A DNA stretch of 64,000 nucleotides, taken from positions 323,635,679 to 323,699,678 of the forward strand of contig NC_073303.1 of the NCBI RefSeq assembly GCF_027595985.1, given 5' to 3'. The position numbers and the translations under genes are program-made. The notes beneath the pieces are model-generated. The model saw only the letters and a list, made by a program, of their open reading frames with translations, was not told where the DNA came from and made no database searches. This document shows positions 1 to 10,999 of this stretch, in pieces; the stretch's first letter is position 1; each line of letters begins with the position of its first letter. This DNA comes from Sorex araneus. Lineage: Eukaryota; Chordata; Mammalia; Eulipotyphla; Soricidae.

Positions 1-500
1 TGTATAATATTCAAAGCATAATAATTTTATCCAGTGGGCAACCAAAATCTACTTGAAAGCTTTTAAAAGATGGAATAATAAATGACATCTATGTCCTGGA
101 GGTACAGGGACGCAATCACTCTAAGAGTTAATTAATGGAGTTACAGTGAAAGGGGTCTAGATCCAAAACACCCAAAATTGAACCAAATAACCCCAAGAGT
201 AGCAGCAGGAATATTCTACAGCCTCAGTTGGGCTTCTAAGTGACCTATCACAAGTCAGTTGATTCCTCAAAAAGCTTAATTTAATTTACTGTTTATTGTT
301 ATGAAGCACTTCCGACACAATGGTTTAAGTCTATTTTCCTCTTACTGATTACTGAAAGAATATAACATGCGATTTATTTCAGCAACTTCAAAGCTTTTAT
401 CTTCAAACTTTCCTCCAAAACAAGTAATCAGTGAAAAGGATTGTAATAAAATGCATAAAATAAAGGGAAAAAATTTTAAGGTCAAAAATGCCTTTCACAT

Positions 501-742
501 ACACTGTAGCGCTGTCACACTGTCGTCCATCGATTTGCTTGACCAGGCACCAGTAACATCTCCACTGTGAGACTTGCTACTGTTTCTGGCATATTGAACA
601 TGCCACAGGGAGCTTGCCAGGCTCTGCCGGGCGGGCGAGATACTCTCGGTGGCTTGTCGGACTCTCCAAGAGGGACAGAGTAATCGAACCCGGGTCGGCC
701 ACGTGCAAGGCAAACCGCCCTACCCGCTGTGCTATCACTCCA
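501..742 (-). mobile_element. SOR-like SINE, type B
   Basis: Read on the minus strand, this has the tRNA-like head (gatagcacagcgggtag form), a B-box-like ggttcgatt, and then the type B body with gagagtatc and gccaggcaagct-like segments. It ends in a degenerate gacagtg repeat. The sequence carries scattered mismatches and a shortened middle, so this is not a recent insertion. Confidence 0.85.
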
Positions 743-2668
743 ATATTTGGTATTTGGTATATACACTAATGCCAAATCTGAAATTTGATTTATAGATTAA
801 AATACTATCAGGATTTAAACAACAGAATTTGGAGATACATCTATCTTTTTCTCCACTAGTTCAACAAAAAACTACTTTAGAGTTAAAACTGCTGTTATAA
901 AATGCTGATAATTCAAGTTGTACTCCAGGGACAGGGCTACACACATGGTACAGGGCAGGAGCACTCTGCACAGAGGAGGTCACCAAGAACTGCAGGAAGC
1001 AATCCCTATGCACCACCAGGCATGGCTGAAAAAAATTACAGGTGCTTCAGGGCAGGGCAAATCAAACCTAATGGATTTTTAGAGAAACAATGTGGAGACT
1101 GCAGAGCTTGCGTTGCTAACAGAAGGCCTTGTTCAATCAAAGCTCCACCTGGTCCCCCCAAAATAAGCAAACAAGCAGGGGACGATTCTAAATGAGTACC
1201 CTAGGTGTAGAACTCTGCATATAAAGATTTCCATCAAACTACCTCTGACTTATCATTCAAGAAGAAAAGATTCACATGAGTGAGGGGGCAGAGCTCAGCA
1301 GGCACGGCGCTGCAGACCTGCGTGAGCCCCGGCAGGAGCCGGTAAAAATTCGAATGACAGCAAATGTTGCCCCCTAACTTACCCTAGTCCTCCCTCCAAT
1401 TCTTCCCGTTACTCATCTTTAAGAATCACACAACAAAACCAGGATATTTAAACATAAATCGTACATTTTCTTGTAACAATGTTTGAGTAAACAAACGATC
1501 CCTTGTCCAACCTCCCCTTCCCCTATAAAAAACAAGCTTCCTCCTAAAAGTTTGGGGGCTGGGAGGATATAAAAGGGGCTTCTTTTATATTTGTTTGCTG
1601 TTCTATGATTTTTCTGTCTCACTCATTAGCCTTGGGGTTCAAGAAAAAAATTAAGACGTAAAACATTTTATTGCTGGTTACCTGATTGCTTTTCCCAAAA
1701 AATATACACTCGATCTTTCTCCACCTTTCTTAGCACTGAATACCCAAATCTAAACTGATTGATACCTGTTGAATGAATCACTCAGCTTTCCTTTAGTGAA
1801 AAAAATGAATGGTATTTTATTTAGTGACTTTGCCAAATTTATGACCCAAGTGAATGTGAGTCCCTATATGCATCTCAAACATTTTTTTCAAAATCAATGT
1901 TTAAAGATGGCATGATATCAAAAAAAATTTTAATGGGAATTTTCACTTTCATTTATAACAAGAATCTTATCTATAGCTCATATCTGTAATTCTTCAATAT
2001 CTAAGTAAAATGTACAGAAAAGAGGGCGTGTGGGGTTTAATCGTTCTCCCACTACTACTAATCTCAACTATGGCAACATTACAATTTCCCTAGGGACTCT
2101 GGACACTTTGTTGTCGCCTAATCCTGTTTTTAAAGGTTCTGCCCTCGCGGCAATGCACACATGCTTATTCATTAGAGAACATTTTCTTTGTAAACTGTCA
2201 AAAAAAAAAATCAAGCAAAATACCTTCTAAAAACCACACATCACAAAGGTGTGGATTTCCCTGAATAATGGCTCCTTACTTGGAATTTTAGAATCCCTGT
2301 TTTCCAGTACGATTATGGGAAACCGCGCATCGTGAATTCGCTCCCGTGAAACGCACGCCGCGGCGTCCAGCCTGTCCGCGGTCGCGCTCAAGCCCAGAGC
2401 GCCGTCTAACCGGGCCGCTGACCCGCGGCTACCTCGCTCCCCGGAGCTGCGCGGGGCCCGGCCGCCGCAGAGCCGGGCGCCCCTGCCCGCCGCGGGGCCC
2501 CGCACACGGCCGCGCCGCGCCGCCCCGCGCCCCCCGGCCCCGCGCCCCCGCGCCCCCCGCCCGCCGCGGAGACGCCTCGCGCCGCCCTCCCGCGCCGGCC
2601 GACACCGCCCGGCGGCCCCGGGGCCAAGGACAGGCGCGGGCGCGGCGGCCGGGCGCCGGGAGGAGCCG

Positions 2669-2680
2669 CAAGATGGCGGC
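2669..2680 (+). promoter_or_regulatory. YY1-type motif
   Basis: The sequence caagatggcggc matches the AAGATGGCGGC form of the YY1 site. It lies about 70 bp inside VAPA intron 1. YY1 sites just downstream of the start site are common in CpG-island promoters; binding here is inferred from the motif alone. Confidence 0.55.
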
Positions 2681-2748
2681 GGGCGCGGGCGGGCGGGCGG
2701 CACCGCGGGGGCGCCGGGCGCCGACCCCCCGCACCCCCCCGGCCCTAC

Positions 2749-2827
2749 CTTTGAACTTGAGGTCTGTGGGCGGGTCGAGGACCAGGATCTGCTCGTGCTT
2801 CGCCATGGCCCCGGCGGCGGACGCCAT
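2749..2827 (-). CDS. VAPA: VAPA first coding exon
   Basis: VAPA (VAMP-associated protein A) is a tail-anchored ER protein whose N-terminal MSP domain binds FFAT motifs of lipid-transfer and other proteins at membrane contact sites. This exon encodes 26 residues, [20 protein letters not shown] followed by TDLKFK, and ends one base into the next codon at a gtaggg donor. The sequence matches the start of mammalian VAPA nearly residue for residue. Two in-frame ATGs, at 2827 and 2806, both have G at -3 and G at +4; the first gives the longer form and the second, gccATGg, gives the classical MAKHEQ start. The MSP core, coiled coil and C-terminal membrane anchor lie in exons to the left, outside the window. 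The island location and the flanking TXNDC2 and RAB31 support orthology rather than the paralogue VAPB or a processed copy. Confidence 0.93.
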
Positions 2828-3123
2828 CGCAGGCAGCGCAGAGCGGGGGCGCGCCCGCGGCGGGTCCCGGCTGGAGGCGGCGCCGGCTCGGCCGACTCAG
2901 GGCTCGGCTCCCGCTCCCGCAGCCGCGCCTGTCGCTCTGCGCCGGGCCGCCGGCCGCCCGCTGGCTCCGCAGCTCCGGCCTCACAACTGCCTCAACCCCA
3001 CGCCAGCCGCCGCGGCCACGCGCACTGCGATCCTCGGCGCCCACGTGACGGCCGCTGCGCGCCTGCGTGCGCGCCCCCGCGAGAGCCCGCGCTCAACCCG
3101 CCCCACGCCCGCCGGGCCGTCCC

Positions 3124-3153
3124 TGCGCCTGCGCCTGCGCCTGCGCCTGCGCG
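3124..3153. promoter_or_regulatory. TGCGCC hexamer run, NRF1-like half-sites
   Basis: Four TGCGCC units are followed by TGCGCG, and further scattered gcctgcgc copies lie between 3060 and 3345. GCGC-N-TGCGC-type sequences resemble the NRF1 consensus. The run sits about 300 bp upstream of the VAPA start codon. Function is inferred from motif shape only. Confidence 0.45.
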
Positions 3154-3562
3154 CGACGCCTCGCTCGGCCCGCCCCGCGCCCGCGGGCCCACCTCTGCAC
3201 TTGCGCCTGCACACGACCCCGCCCTCCGGCTGCCGGGCCCGCCCCTGCGCCTGCGCGAAACCCCATGCCAGCCCCGCCCCCTCCTCGGGAGTCCCACCCT
3301 CCGCCCACCCACCCCGCTCTGCCGCGCTCTGCGCCTGCGCGCGACCATTGCACCGCCTCCGCCTCCGGAGCCGCTGTCAAGGGAGCGGGTGTGGACAGGG
3401 GCGGAGCTAAGTTCCGTGGGCCCGACGCGATGCGCAGGGGAGGGCGCGCCCGGGTCTCGCTTAGCTCACATTACGAAGCGGGAGAGCCCTCTGTGGTCGT
3501 GCAGCAACGTCCTCCAAATGGGAATGCCTCCTGGAAGAAGGCCGGGGTAGCCCGACTTAGGC

Positions 3563-3581
3563 ACTACAACTCCCATCATGC
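3563..3581 (+). promoter_or_regulatory. ZNF143/Staf-type site (forward)
   Basis: The 19 bases actacaactcccatcatgc match the ACTACAANTCCCANNATGC consensus bound by ZNF143 (with THAP11/HCFC1) at many promoters. It lies about 740 bp upstream of the VAPA ATG, just outside the densest part of the CpG island. Confidence 0.7.
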
Positions 3582-3636
3582 TCCTCCGGGAGCCGCCCTC
3601 CGTCCAGGTCCCGGGCCTTCTGCAGTACCGCGCAGT

Positions 3637-3655
3637 GCTTGCTGGGAACTGTAGT
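3637..3655 (-). promoter_or_regulatory. ZNF143/Staf-type site (reverse)
   Basis: Read on the minus strand this is actacagttcccagcaagc, a second good ZNF143-type match. It faces the first site across a 55-bp spacer. The pair may mark a second or divergent start site beside VAPA. Confidence 0.7.
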
Positions 3656-3748
3656 AGAGGCTGTTTCTAGGCGGGAAGAAGCAAGGTCTGTTCGAAAGGA
3701 ATGGGGTGGGGCGCCTAATCCTCATTTTGATGCCCAGTGTCTATGCGC

Positions 3749-3750
<2 letters not shown>

Positions 3751-3794
<44 letters not shown>
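3751..3794 (+). repeat. (AG)n microsatellite
   Basis: Pure AG dinucleotides run for about 44 bp and grade into AAAG at the right end. Confidence 0.95.
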
Positions 3795-3802
<8 letters not shown>

Positions 3803-6120
3803 AGAACTTTGGGGGAGCCTCACTCTTATCCCACTGATTAAAAATATTGATCTATACTCTAAAAAGAAAATAAGAAAAACAGACTGGGATCTATCAGTTT
3901 GCTTTCTAATTTTATTCATTCTTCTAATGGTAGAGCTAAATTCTGTCGTATTTCAATTCAGCCTCTCCTGCTTCATGAATTCTTTCCAGTGATGTAAAAG
4001 CAGTTGAGGAAACACCTAGGTTTTTTTTTTTTTAAAGGCAAACGCTTCTTTAAGAAGGTCTGACGAAGCGCATTGGAGCAAGGTAGAAGCAAAGTCACAA
4101 TTCACAGCCTTCATTTGTTGTCTTCAGTTTTGATGACGCCAAATCCAAACAGTTGTCACGTTCATATGTTGGAGATGAATTTCATCTGCATAATTTACGG
4201 TAGCCTGTAGTAAACGCAACCAAATGAGAAAAAAAATCACTGAGCAAATTTGCTGACAAATCTTTAACCGATTGCCAGGGTAATCTGGGACTGGAGTCTC
4301 AAATGAAACAAATGAATGTGCTGTAAATAAACCTTTATAGTACTAATTGAATTCAAATCCCGAGGAAGCAGCCCTAAACAAAGGATGCATTGATGCCGCT
4401 GCCTTGAAGGAGCAGCTGTTTGTCTAGAAAATCAATGGAGACAAATGGAACAGCCGTATAGGCATAGGCACCAAGTCCAAGTGTTTGCTCTGGGCCCAGC
4501 TACAGGAGCTCATCTGGGGAGAATTCTCTGGAATACCTAACCCAGCCTTCTCAGAAGATGGTGCAGCCCAGGAGAATGTATCTTCAGCTCTGCACGATCA
4601 GAGAGTATGCAAGTGTTTAAAGAGTTTGAGCAGCCCATTCTAAACGTACCTTTGCTCTGACTTTTTATTCACGTAATTTGCTTTGAAGTTTATTGTACAG
4701 GAGAATACAAAAGTTGTGTGTATATTTGAAAGGAAAGAGGGAAAAATGGTTGAAGTCAACAGTCACTGCACAGGATGATGTTTCACATGTTGACCCCAAA
4801 GACAGGAGAAACTCCCTTTCAAAAATGATTTTTTTTTTTTAGTCCTTTGTGATTTTACTTATTTTGCTTCCCTAAGAAAACTTGTCCATGGGGGGGAGAG
4901 GAGGGGTTCAGTTAGCTTTGTTGAACAAAGCTGGATGGACACTCCTTTTACCATTGGAAAACATTTCGCTGTTTAACAGCCAATTAGCAGGTATGGGATG
5001 CTGAGAAAGTTCCCAGTCAATCCTCTATGGGACAATCACTGCCCATTCATAGTGAATTCAATGGGAAGCTGAATTGGCTATATTCCAGTTTCCGGGTTTC
5101 TATCACTGAGAAACCTCTGCCCTTTTAAAGGCATCACCTTTGAAATAAATGGTATTCCTCCTATCAAGATTATAGTAAATATCATCATGATCATCTTAAA
5201 AGCTGGTAAGAATATATTTTGGCAGTCCAAGAATGTTTGGACAGCTTTGGAATAATTTCCCTCTTCCTATTTTAGATGTCGCCTTAATAATGACAGTCCT
5301 CCTGAATCACCTTATCAGTCATCAGTTTGCTATTTAAAATGGTTTTTACTCTGGTATTTAATCAGTACCTTTCCTCTCATGCTTCAAACAACTTTTACAC
5401 ACTACCCAGTACCACCTTAAAACAGCTGGCAAGTATTCCTTCTGTTGTTAAATATGAAAATGAAAACAAGGTAAGAACAGGTCATGTCAGTAATAGAAAT
5501 ATAATAGGAGGAAATTTCCACCCTAGAAGGTTACCCAGTCATTCATTCTGTAAAGTTTAAGTCTTCTTGAACTACAACAAAATGATCAAAAATGATTAAG
5601 CCAATACATTTTGTCTAGGGACCACACCCGGCAGTGCTTCTGGGAGAACCAGCTCTGACCCTAAATTAATAGTTTAAATGAAGTTTCTTTACCTTATTGT
5701 CTAATCTTTAAGCCATATATATAAAAATATGGAGTGGAGAGGACCTTAATGGCCCTTGCTCTTCAAAGAAGCCCATAGAGATCTCTTAAGGTATTAGCAA
5801 AAAATATATAATTAAGAGTATTTCTCTACCAAGTTTTTATGAGTGTAAGGGGTCTAAATATTGCTTCATCCTGCTTGCATCTTAATACTATGCACCTTTG
5901 GACTGATCATCTATTATGGGTTTGGCAAGAATGAAAAAGGTTTTCCAGTGTATCTGATGACCAAGTAGAATCATCTTCACAGTTAAATATCTTTGCTAGA
6001 AAGGTGCCTTATAATTATGAATTTGCATATGACCAGTTCTATGTATAATTCAGCTCATGAAATATTTAAAGGGCATGATTTCAATAAATGCTGAAGTAGC
6101 AAAGTGTATTTGGTAAGCAC
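3795..6120. other. Intergenic, SINE-poor flank upstream of VAPA
   Basis: About 2.3 kb without a recognisable gene and with almost no young repeats; only a short degenerate SINE scrap is visible near 5617-5660. Low SINE density beside a CpG-island promoter would fit regulatory constraint, but no specific element can be named. Confidence 0.6.
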
Positions 6121-6124
6121 TTTG

Positions 6125-6300
6125 AATCTGAATTGCTGAATTCAAATCTTGTTTTCCACGGTCTGTTCTTAGCAATTTATTTTACCTCTCTGTGCCTATT
6201 CTACAACTATTGATTAGCTGGTGAGGTAGGAGAATATTTCAAGGTTTGTTATAAGGATTAAATGAGTTGATACAGAGTATATAATAGTGCCTGGTTTCAA
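6125..6300 (-). repeat. MIR-like ancient SINE
   Basis: The segment follows the order of a reversed or partial MIR core: a tttacctctctgtgcc-like stretch, then aggattaaatgag and a tagtgcctgg end. These are MIR hallmarks in mammals. Boundaries and orientation are approximate. Confidence 0.6.
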
Positions 6301-6779
6301 CACCACTGCTTTATTAATGTGAAATTATTGTTAGTGCCCAGAGTGTGGGGTGCTGATGATATCCAGTGGTGCGTCCGTAGACATGATTTCTGCATTCACA
6401 GGTTTACATTCAACCAGGAGAGACAAACATGAAACAGCTCCTTTGCAGATAGAATTCTGTCTTTGATGTAGTTTCACCAGTGTGTTACACTCAGTGATCT
6501 GAAAGTTAGATGTGAGACCAAGGCCAAATGCCTGCTGCTTCTAGCTGGTTTTCTACTGAGGCAGGAGCATAAAGCCTGAGGCTCCACACCAGCATTCCAG
6601 CACCCTTTCTCTAGCCTCTTGGATACCAGGAGACTGTCAGCTATTGCAAGATCAGCAGGAGCAATGGCCCTTCACAAGTCCAGTTTTCTGATCCCTAGGT
6701 CAGAGGTAAGAGGTGCAGCCTTGGAGATACTTGTTCTGTTCCTGCGCTGGGGAATCACTCATGGAGAGCCTCATCTGAA

Positions 6780-6985
6780 GTCTGGTCCTCCATTAGCAAA
6801 AAAAGCAAAAGCAGAAATAAACAAATGGGACTGCATCAAATTGAAAAACTTAGCACTGATAAAGACACGAGACCTGAAATAAAAAGACACCCCACTGGTT
6901 GGGAAAAAATATTCACACGTCACAAATCAGACAGAGGGCAAATGTCCAAGATTAATAAAGCACTCTCAAAGTTCAACAACAGGAG
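6780..6985 (+). mobile_element. L1 ORF2 3' fragment (left half)
   Basis: The translated stretch includes KAEINKWDCIKLKNLALIKT, a recognisable L1 ORF2 C-terminal region, and reads to caaagttcaacaacag. It is cut there by a different repeat. The L1 appears to resume near 8345. It is a dead, truncated LINE fragment and does not encode a host gene. Confidence 0.8.
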
Positions 6986-7010
6986 TAACACGCCACAGAC
7001 ATGTGCCAGG

Positions 7011-8135
7011 CTATCTTGTCCAGAGTAACCCACAGGGGGCAAGTGATCTCCCCTCCCGGCCCCAACAAGCCCCGGCAGCTGAAATCCTCCAGAACTCAAT
7101 TGCCACCATACTCATGACCAATCTCCATAGGCTCAGATGAGCCTCATCCATGAGTGAAATCTGCTGAAAAAAATCCAGGTATGTGGAACTTGTGACTGAA
7201 ATCTCCACAGAGTCGGGAATGGGCGCCCACCCCCCATCTCCCTGTGCTTCTGGGTCTCTGGCAGTCATGCCCATAAACTGCCTCTGGTGCCATCTAAGCT
7301 CATAGATCCAGAGACTCACAAATAAATCTCTCAAAAGAAAGCAACATACCACAAAGATGCCTCCGGACCCCAATGTCACCATCCAGTTGAAATAAAAAAT
7401 TAATTAACCTTAGTTGTATAACCATATTTAAAATTTTAGAATTTCTGGGGTGCTCCTCTGCATTGTCGGCCAGGTGACGTCTCATACTCTACACCGCTGA
7501 TGATCCTAGAGTAGTATACCACATTTGATGGGGTGTAAAGTGGAAGGAGACCAATCTGGAGAAAAAATATATATATAATATATATAATCAAATATATATT
7601 ATATATAAGCACACAGGGCTCAATCTTTAATAACATGTTAGTAATCTTTTATAGAAGAGCTTCCTGGCTCCAGGATGAAATGCAACAATCTTCACACACT
7701 TTCCCCTAAAAGAACTTTTTTGAATCATTCTTACCAGATTATTCATAATAAGCAATACAAAATAAATTATTTAGGTCTAGCTATGGGGGCAGGATTTGGG
7801 GATCAGGGTGGAAACATTCTAAATATGGTGGTGGGAAGGTGTAATGATGGTGGATTGGTGTTAGAATATTGAGTGAGTGAGTGAGTGAGTCATCCCGTTG
7901 CTCATCGATTTGTTCGAGCGGGCACCAGTAACGTCTCTCATTGAGAGACTTCTTGTTACTGTTTTTGGCATATCCAATACGCACGGGTAGCTTGCCAGGC
8001 TCTGCCTCGCGGGCTCGATACTCTCGGTAGCTTGCCGGGCTCTCCGAGAGGGGCGGAGGAATCGAACTAGGGTCGGCCGCGTGAAAGGTGAATGCCCAAC
8101 CCCTGTGTTATTGTGAAAAACTATATAAAAGTTAA
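7011..8135 (+). mobile_element. Family X repeat, copy 1 (interrupted by a SINE)
   Basis: This unidentified repeat matches 61630-62510 and, in its 3' part, 57110-57510. Shared landmarks in order are gactgaaatctcc, a date-like accccaatgtca block, an AT microsatellite, gcacacagggctca, acaagcaatacaaaata and ggtggtgggaaggtg, ending in an A-rich tail. It sits inside an L1 fragment and is itself interrupted at 7871-8115 by a type B SINE. The A-rich end and 5' variability suggest a LINE-derived 3' end, but I do not recognise the family. Confidence 0.65.
7871..8115 (-). mobile_element. SOR-like SINE, type B
   Basis: This is a near full-length type B copy on the minus strand, with the tail degenerated to gagt repeats at its left end and the head at 8115. 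It is inserted near the 3' end of family X copy 1, which makes it the youngest layer of this nest. Confidence 0.88.
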
Positions 8136-8344
8136 ATTTTAAAAAAGGTTGAGAATAATTAGGTGAGGAAAAAATAGCATCTTCATGTAGGAGGTCTGTG
8201 CATACTCTATTAAATTCTAGGACTCCACCTATTCAAATATTTGGAGGTTATTAAATGGCAATTCTAGATTCAAAAAGGAAATAAAAATTATAGCCTTTAC
8301 CATTAAAAAAATTCCCTATAATTATTCAAAAAAAATAAAAAACC

Positions 8345-8700
8345 TCAACAACAACAAAAACTGGCAGCCCCATCCAACAGTAGGGAGAGTAGATGATCAG
8401 ACAATTACTAAAAGATAACTTAAAGATAGCCAATAGTTATGTGAAAAAAAAATGTTCATCACTTCTAAGCAAGGAAATGCAAAGCAAAATGATTGATGTT
8501 TCATCTTACACTCGTGAAAATGGGTTATATCAGAAAGTGTAGGAACAAAAAGCAGTGGCAGGGATGTGGCAAATGGAAATTCTCGTGCACTCTGGGACTG
8601 CTGCATGGTTCACATGGTTCAGTCTCTAAAAATGAGTTGGAGACCTCAAAAAGTGTTATTCTGACTAGGTCAAAAGGAATAGATCCAAGTCAGCTTTTTC
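8345..8700 (+). mobile_element. L1 ORF2 3' fragment (right half)
   Basis: The sequence resumes with caacaacaacaaaaactggc and continues through blocks typical of the extreme 3' part of L1 ORF2, such as aaggaaatgcaaagcaaaat and cactctgggactgctgcatg. It is out of frame in places. It probably belongs to the same insertion as 6780-6985. Confidence 0.7.
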
Positions 8701-8811
8701 TGTTCCTCTCTCTTTCTCTCTCTCTCTCCTCTCTCCCTCTCTTCCTCTCTCTCTTTCTCTCTCTCTCTCTGTCTCTCTCTCTGTCTCTCTCTCTGTCTCT
8801 CTCTCTGTCTC

Positions 8812-8865
<54 letters not shown>
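8701..8865 (+). repeat. (CT)n with CTCTCTGT interruptions
   Basis: Roughly 160 bp of CT dinucleotides contain a regular run of CTCTCTGT units in the middle and a pure CT run at the right. Low-complexity reading frames over it are not genes. Confidence 0.95.
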
Positions 8866-8869
8866 GGAT

Positions 8870-9015
8870 ACTGAGGGTTTTGTTTGATTTTGGACCCAGG
8901 AGCTATTCTGGGTTCACTGTTTGAGGGTTCATTCAGGAGTTGCCGGTGATAGGACCCAACACCCCTAGGCAAAGCATGCACTCTCAGACTTTGAGTGATC
9001 TCTGTCCCTAGCTCA
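8870..9015 (-). mobile_element. Degenerate SOR-like SINE
   Basis: Reversed SOR order is visible: ggacccaggagct near the tail, then ggacccaacacc and caaagcatgca near the head. It is heavily diverged and sits directly next to the (CT)n run, which may have started from its tail. Confidence 0.6.
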
Positions 9016-9039
9016 GTCACTAAATTCATAGACTAGATT

Positions 9040-9290
9040 ACCCTGTGTTGTAATGCCATTTGTTCCCTTATTTATCAACCTGTAAATTGTTCTAGGCCAT
9101 TACCACAACCAATAACACTACAGTGAGCATCCTGGTACACTTCTCTTTACCAAAGGATTCTTTTGTTTCCACAGGGATATTCCCAGAGGTGAAACCCATC
9201 AAATCTATTTCAATACATATTGCCTAGTGTTTATACATGTGGTTGCAGTAGTTCACATTTCTTGGGAATGTATGAAGGTGTCAATATCTC
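9040..9290 (-). mobile_element. Old L1 3' fragment
   Basis: The order caataacactacagtgagca, then a cctggtacac block and tcccagaggtgaaa matches the reversed 3' end of older mammalian L1 elements, which include a caatgctgcaatgaa-type segment. It is diverged and short. Confidence 0.5.
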
Positions 9291-9659
9291 CCCTCATACT
9301 CACCAAGCATAATTTCTCACCTGCAGCAGCTGAACTGACTTATAAGTGTCCTTGGAGTGTTTGGGTCAACAGATTTGGTCTCCAATGACTCCTACCGCTT
9401 CCTCATTCTATCTTCCTTCCCTAGATTGCAAATATTAAAGCATTTGTAAACAACCAGAGAGTCTCTATAGTTAATGTTCTCACCCAGAAAGGCTGTTATT
9501 CTAAAGAGAAAAAGAAAGCAAAAGATGCCTATAACATGAAACCCACATTTGACACCTTACCTGAATAATTTTCTAAAGCAAAATAATTTTTGTTTTTTTT
9601 AATTTTTTATTTAGGCAGTGTGATTTATAATAACTACTGTTAATAATATATTAATTTTG

Positions 9660-10365
9660 CTTGTTTGTTTTAATTTTTAATGAAACACCGTGAGATACAA
9701 TTACAGACTTACACACTTCCGTGATTAAGTTTCAGTAATACAATGGTTAAGTATCCATCCCTCCACCACTGCCCATTCCCCACCAACAATGTTCCCAGTA
9801 TCCCTCCCACTACCCCGTACCCCCACCCTGCCTCTATGGAAGGCACATTCCCTTTTACTCTCTCCTTTTGGGTGTTATGGTTTGCAATACAGGTATTAAG
9901 TGGCCATCGGCCTATAGTCTACTTTCAGCACACATCTCTCATCCTGAGTGAGCCCTCCAAGCATCCTTTGCTTGGTGGTCCCTTCTCTATCTCAGTTGCC
10001 ATTTTCCCCAGTATATAAGGCGGCTTCCAAGCCATGAGGAATCCTCCTGGTCCTTATCTCTACTATCCTTGGGTGTTAGTCTCCCATTATGTTGCTTTAT
10101 ATTCCACAAATGAGTGCAGTCATTCTATGTCTGTCCCTCTCTTTCTGACTCACTTCACTTAACATGATACTCTCCATGTTGATCCACTTATGTGCAAATT
10201 TTATGACTTCATCTTTTCTAACAGCTGCATAGTATTCCATTGTGTAGATGTACCAGAGTTTCTTTAACCAGTAATCTGTTCTCAGGCACTTGGGTTTTTT
10301 CCAGATTCTGACTGTTGTAAATAGTGCTGCAATAAATGTACAAGTGCAGATAGCATTTCTACTGT
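9660..10365 (-). mobile_element. L1 3' end (ORF2 tail and 3' UTR)
   Basis: On the minus strand it reads through tggaatactatgcagctgtt, a region for tcatgttaagtgaagtga, then the lineage 3' UTR with ggtggggaatgggca and an A-rich tail at the left end. The same 3' UTR appears at 10570, 16026, 18085 and 23795. No intact ORF remains. Confidence 0.85.
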
Positions 10366-10569
10366 ATTTCTTTTAATCAAAATATTTTTATTTGGGGAAT
10401 ATAAGAATGAGAAAAAAGAAACCCATAAGGTAGAAGAAAGGTGTAACATATGCCAAGGAGGGATGTGGATAGCTCCAGAATAGAGTGTGCTACACAGGAA
10501 CGAACTCAGACCAGAGGTGTGGTAATACAAAGTGCCCTTCCCTGAATTCTTTTTTTAAAAAGCTTTTTA

Positions 10570-10870
10570 AAAATGTTTTAATTAAATTCTATAAGATAAA
10601 CAATTACAAAACTGTTCATAAATGGGTTTCAGTCATTCAACAATCCAGCACCCATCCCTCCACCAGTGTATATTTCCCACCACCAAAGCTCCCTGTTTCC
10701 CTCTCACCATCCCCCAACACCCCACCCTCATCTGCTGCCTGCTTCCATGACAGGCACTTTTCTTCTTTCTCTCTCTCCTTTTATGCATTATGTTTTCAAT
10801 ATAGGTACTAAGAGGTTATCGTTTTTGCTCAGGGCAGTTAGTATTTTTATCGGGAAGTTAAGGCTGGTGT
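10570..10870 (-). mobile_element. L1 3' UTR fragment
   Basis: A second copy of the same 3' UTR: on the minus strand the gggagggatgggtgctgg-like and gaaaggagaga-like blocks are visible, followed by an AT-rich tail at the left end. It is 5' truncated. Confidence 0.75.
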
Positions 10871-10879
10871 AGCTTTTTT

Positions 10880-10995
10880 AACTGGGTGGCAGCTTTGGGG
10901 TATGGACATGACTTCCAGGGCTTCTGGAAGTAGAGGGAGGTGCAGGGGGTAACCCATCCTGGCCCTGAGAAAACCTGGAGATTTCAGTCACAAAA
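10880..10995 (-). mobile_element. Family X fragment
   Basis: Read on the minus strand, this contains gcgggttttgtgactgaaat and ctccaggttttc, which correspond to the block near 61845-61875 and 7190-7205 of family X. It is only about 115 bp long and lies against an L1 3' UTR fragment. Confidence 0.55.
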
Positions 10996-10999
10996 CCCG

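Larger units (their letters stand above)
1..2748 (-). other. VAPA: VAPA intron 1 (5' part, continues left of window)
   Basis: This is the sequence downstream of the VAPA exon 1 splice donor, whose GT is read on the minus strand from the bases ac at 2747-2748. The first 2.3 kb is AT-rich and contains one clear SINE (501-742). Degenerate SINE-like stretches lie near 910-1030 and 1270-1340. The last 0.4 kb is the GC-rich edge of the CpG island. No further VAPA exon is visible, as expected from the long first intron of this gene in mammals. Confidence 0.8.
2340..3480 (-). promoter_or_regulatory. VAPA: VAPA CpG-island promoter
   Basis: About 1.1 kb of very GC-rich, CpG-dense sequence covers the 5' end of VAPA, in sharp contrast to the AT-rich flanks. 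It contains the first coding exon at 2749-2827, the presumed 5' UTR and start sites above 2828, a YY1-type motif in the first intron, and a run of TGCGCC hexamers resembling NRF1 half-sites. No TATA box is evident, so dispersed initiation typical of housekeeping genes is expected. Long reading frames here on both strands are a by-product of low stop-codon density. Confidence 0.85.

Noticed and set aside
2346..3654. Long reading frames of up to 354 codons on both strands across the CpG island
   Set aside because: They are Ala/Arg/Pro/Gly-rich, overlap one another in all frames, and result from few stop codons in GC-rich DNA. Only the 26-residue VAPA exon has recognisable protein sequence.
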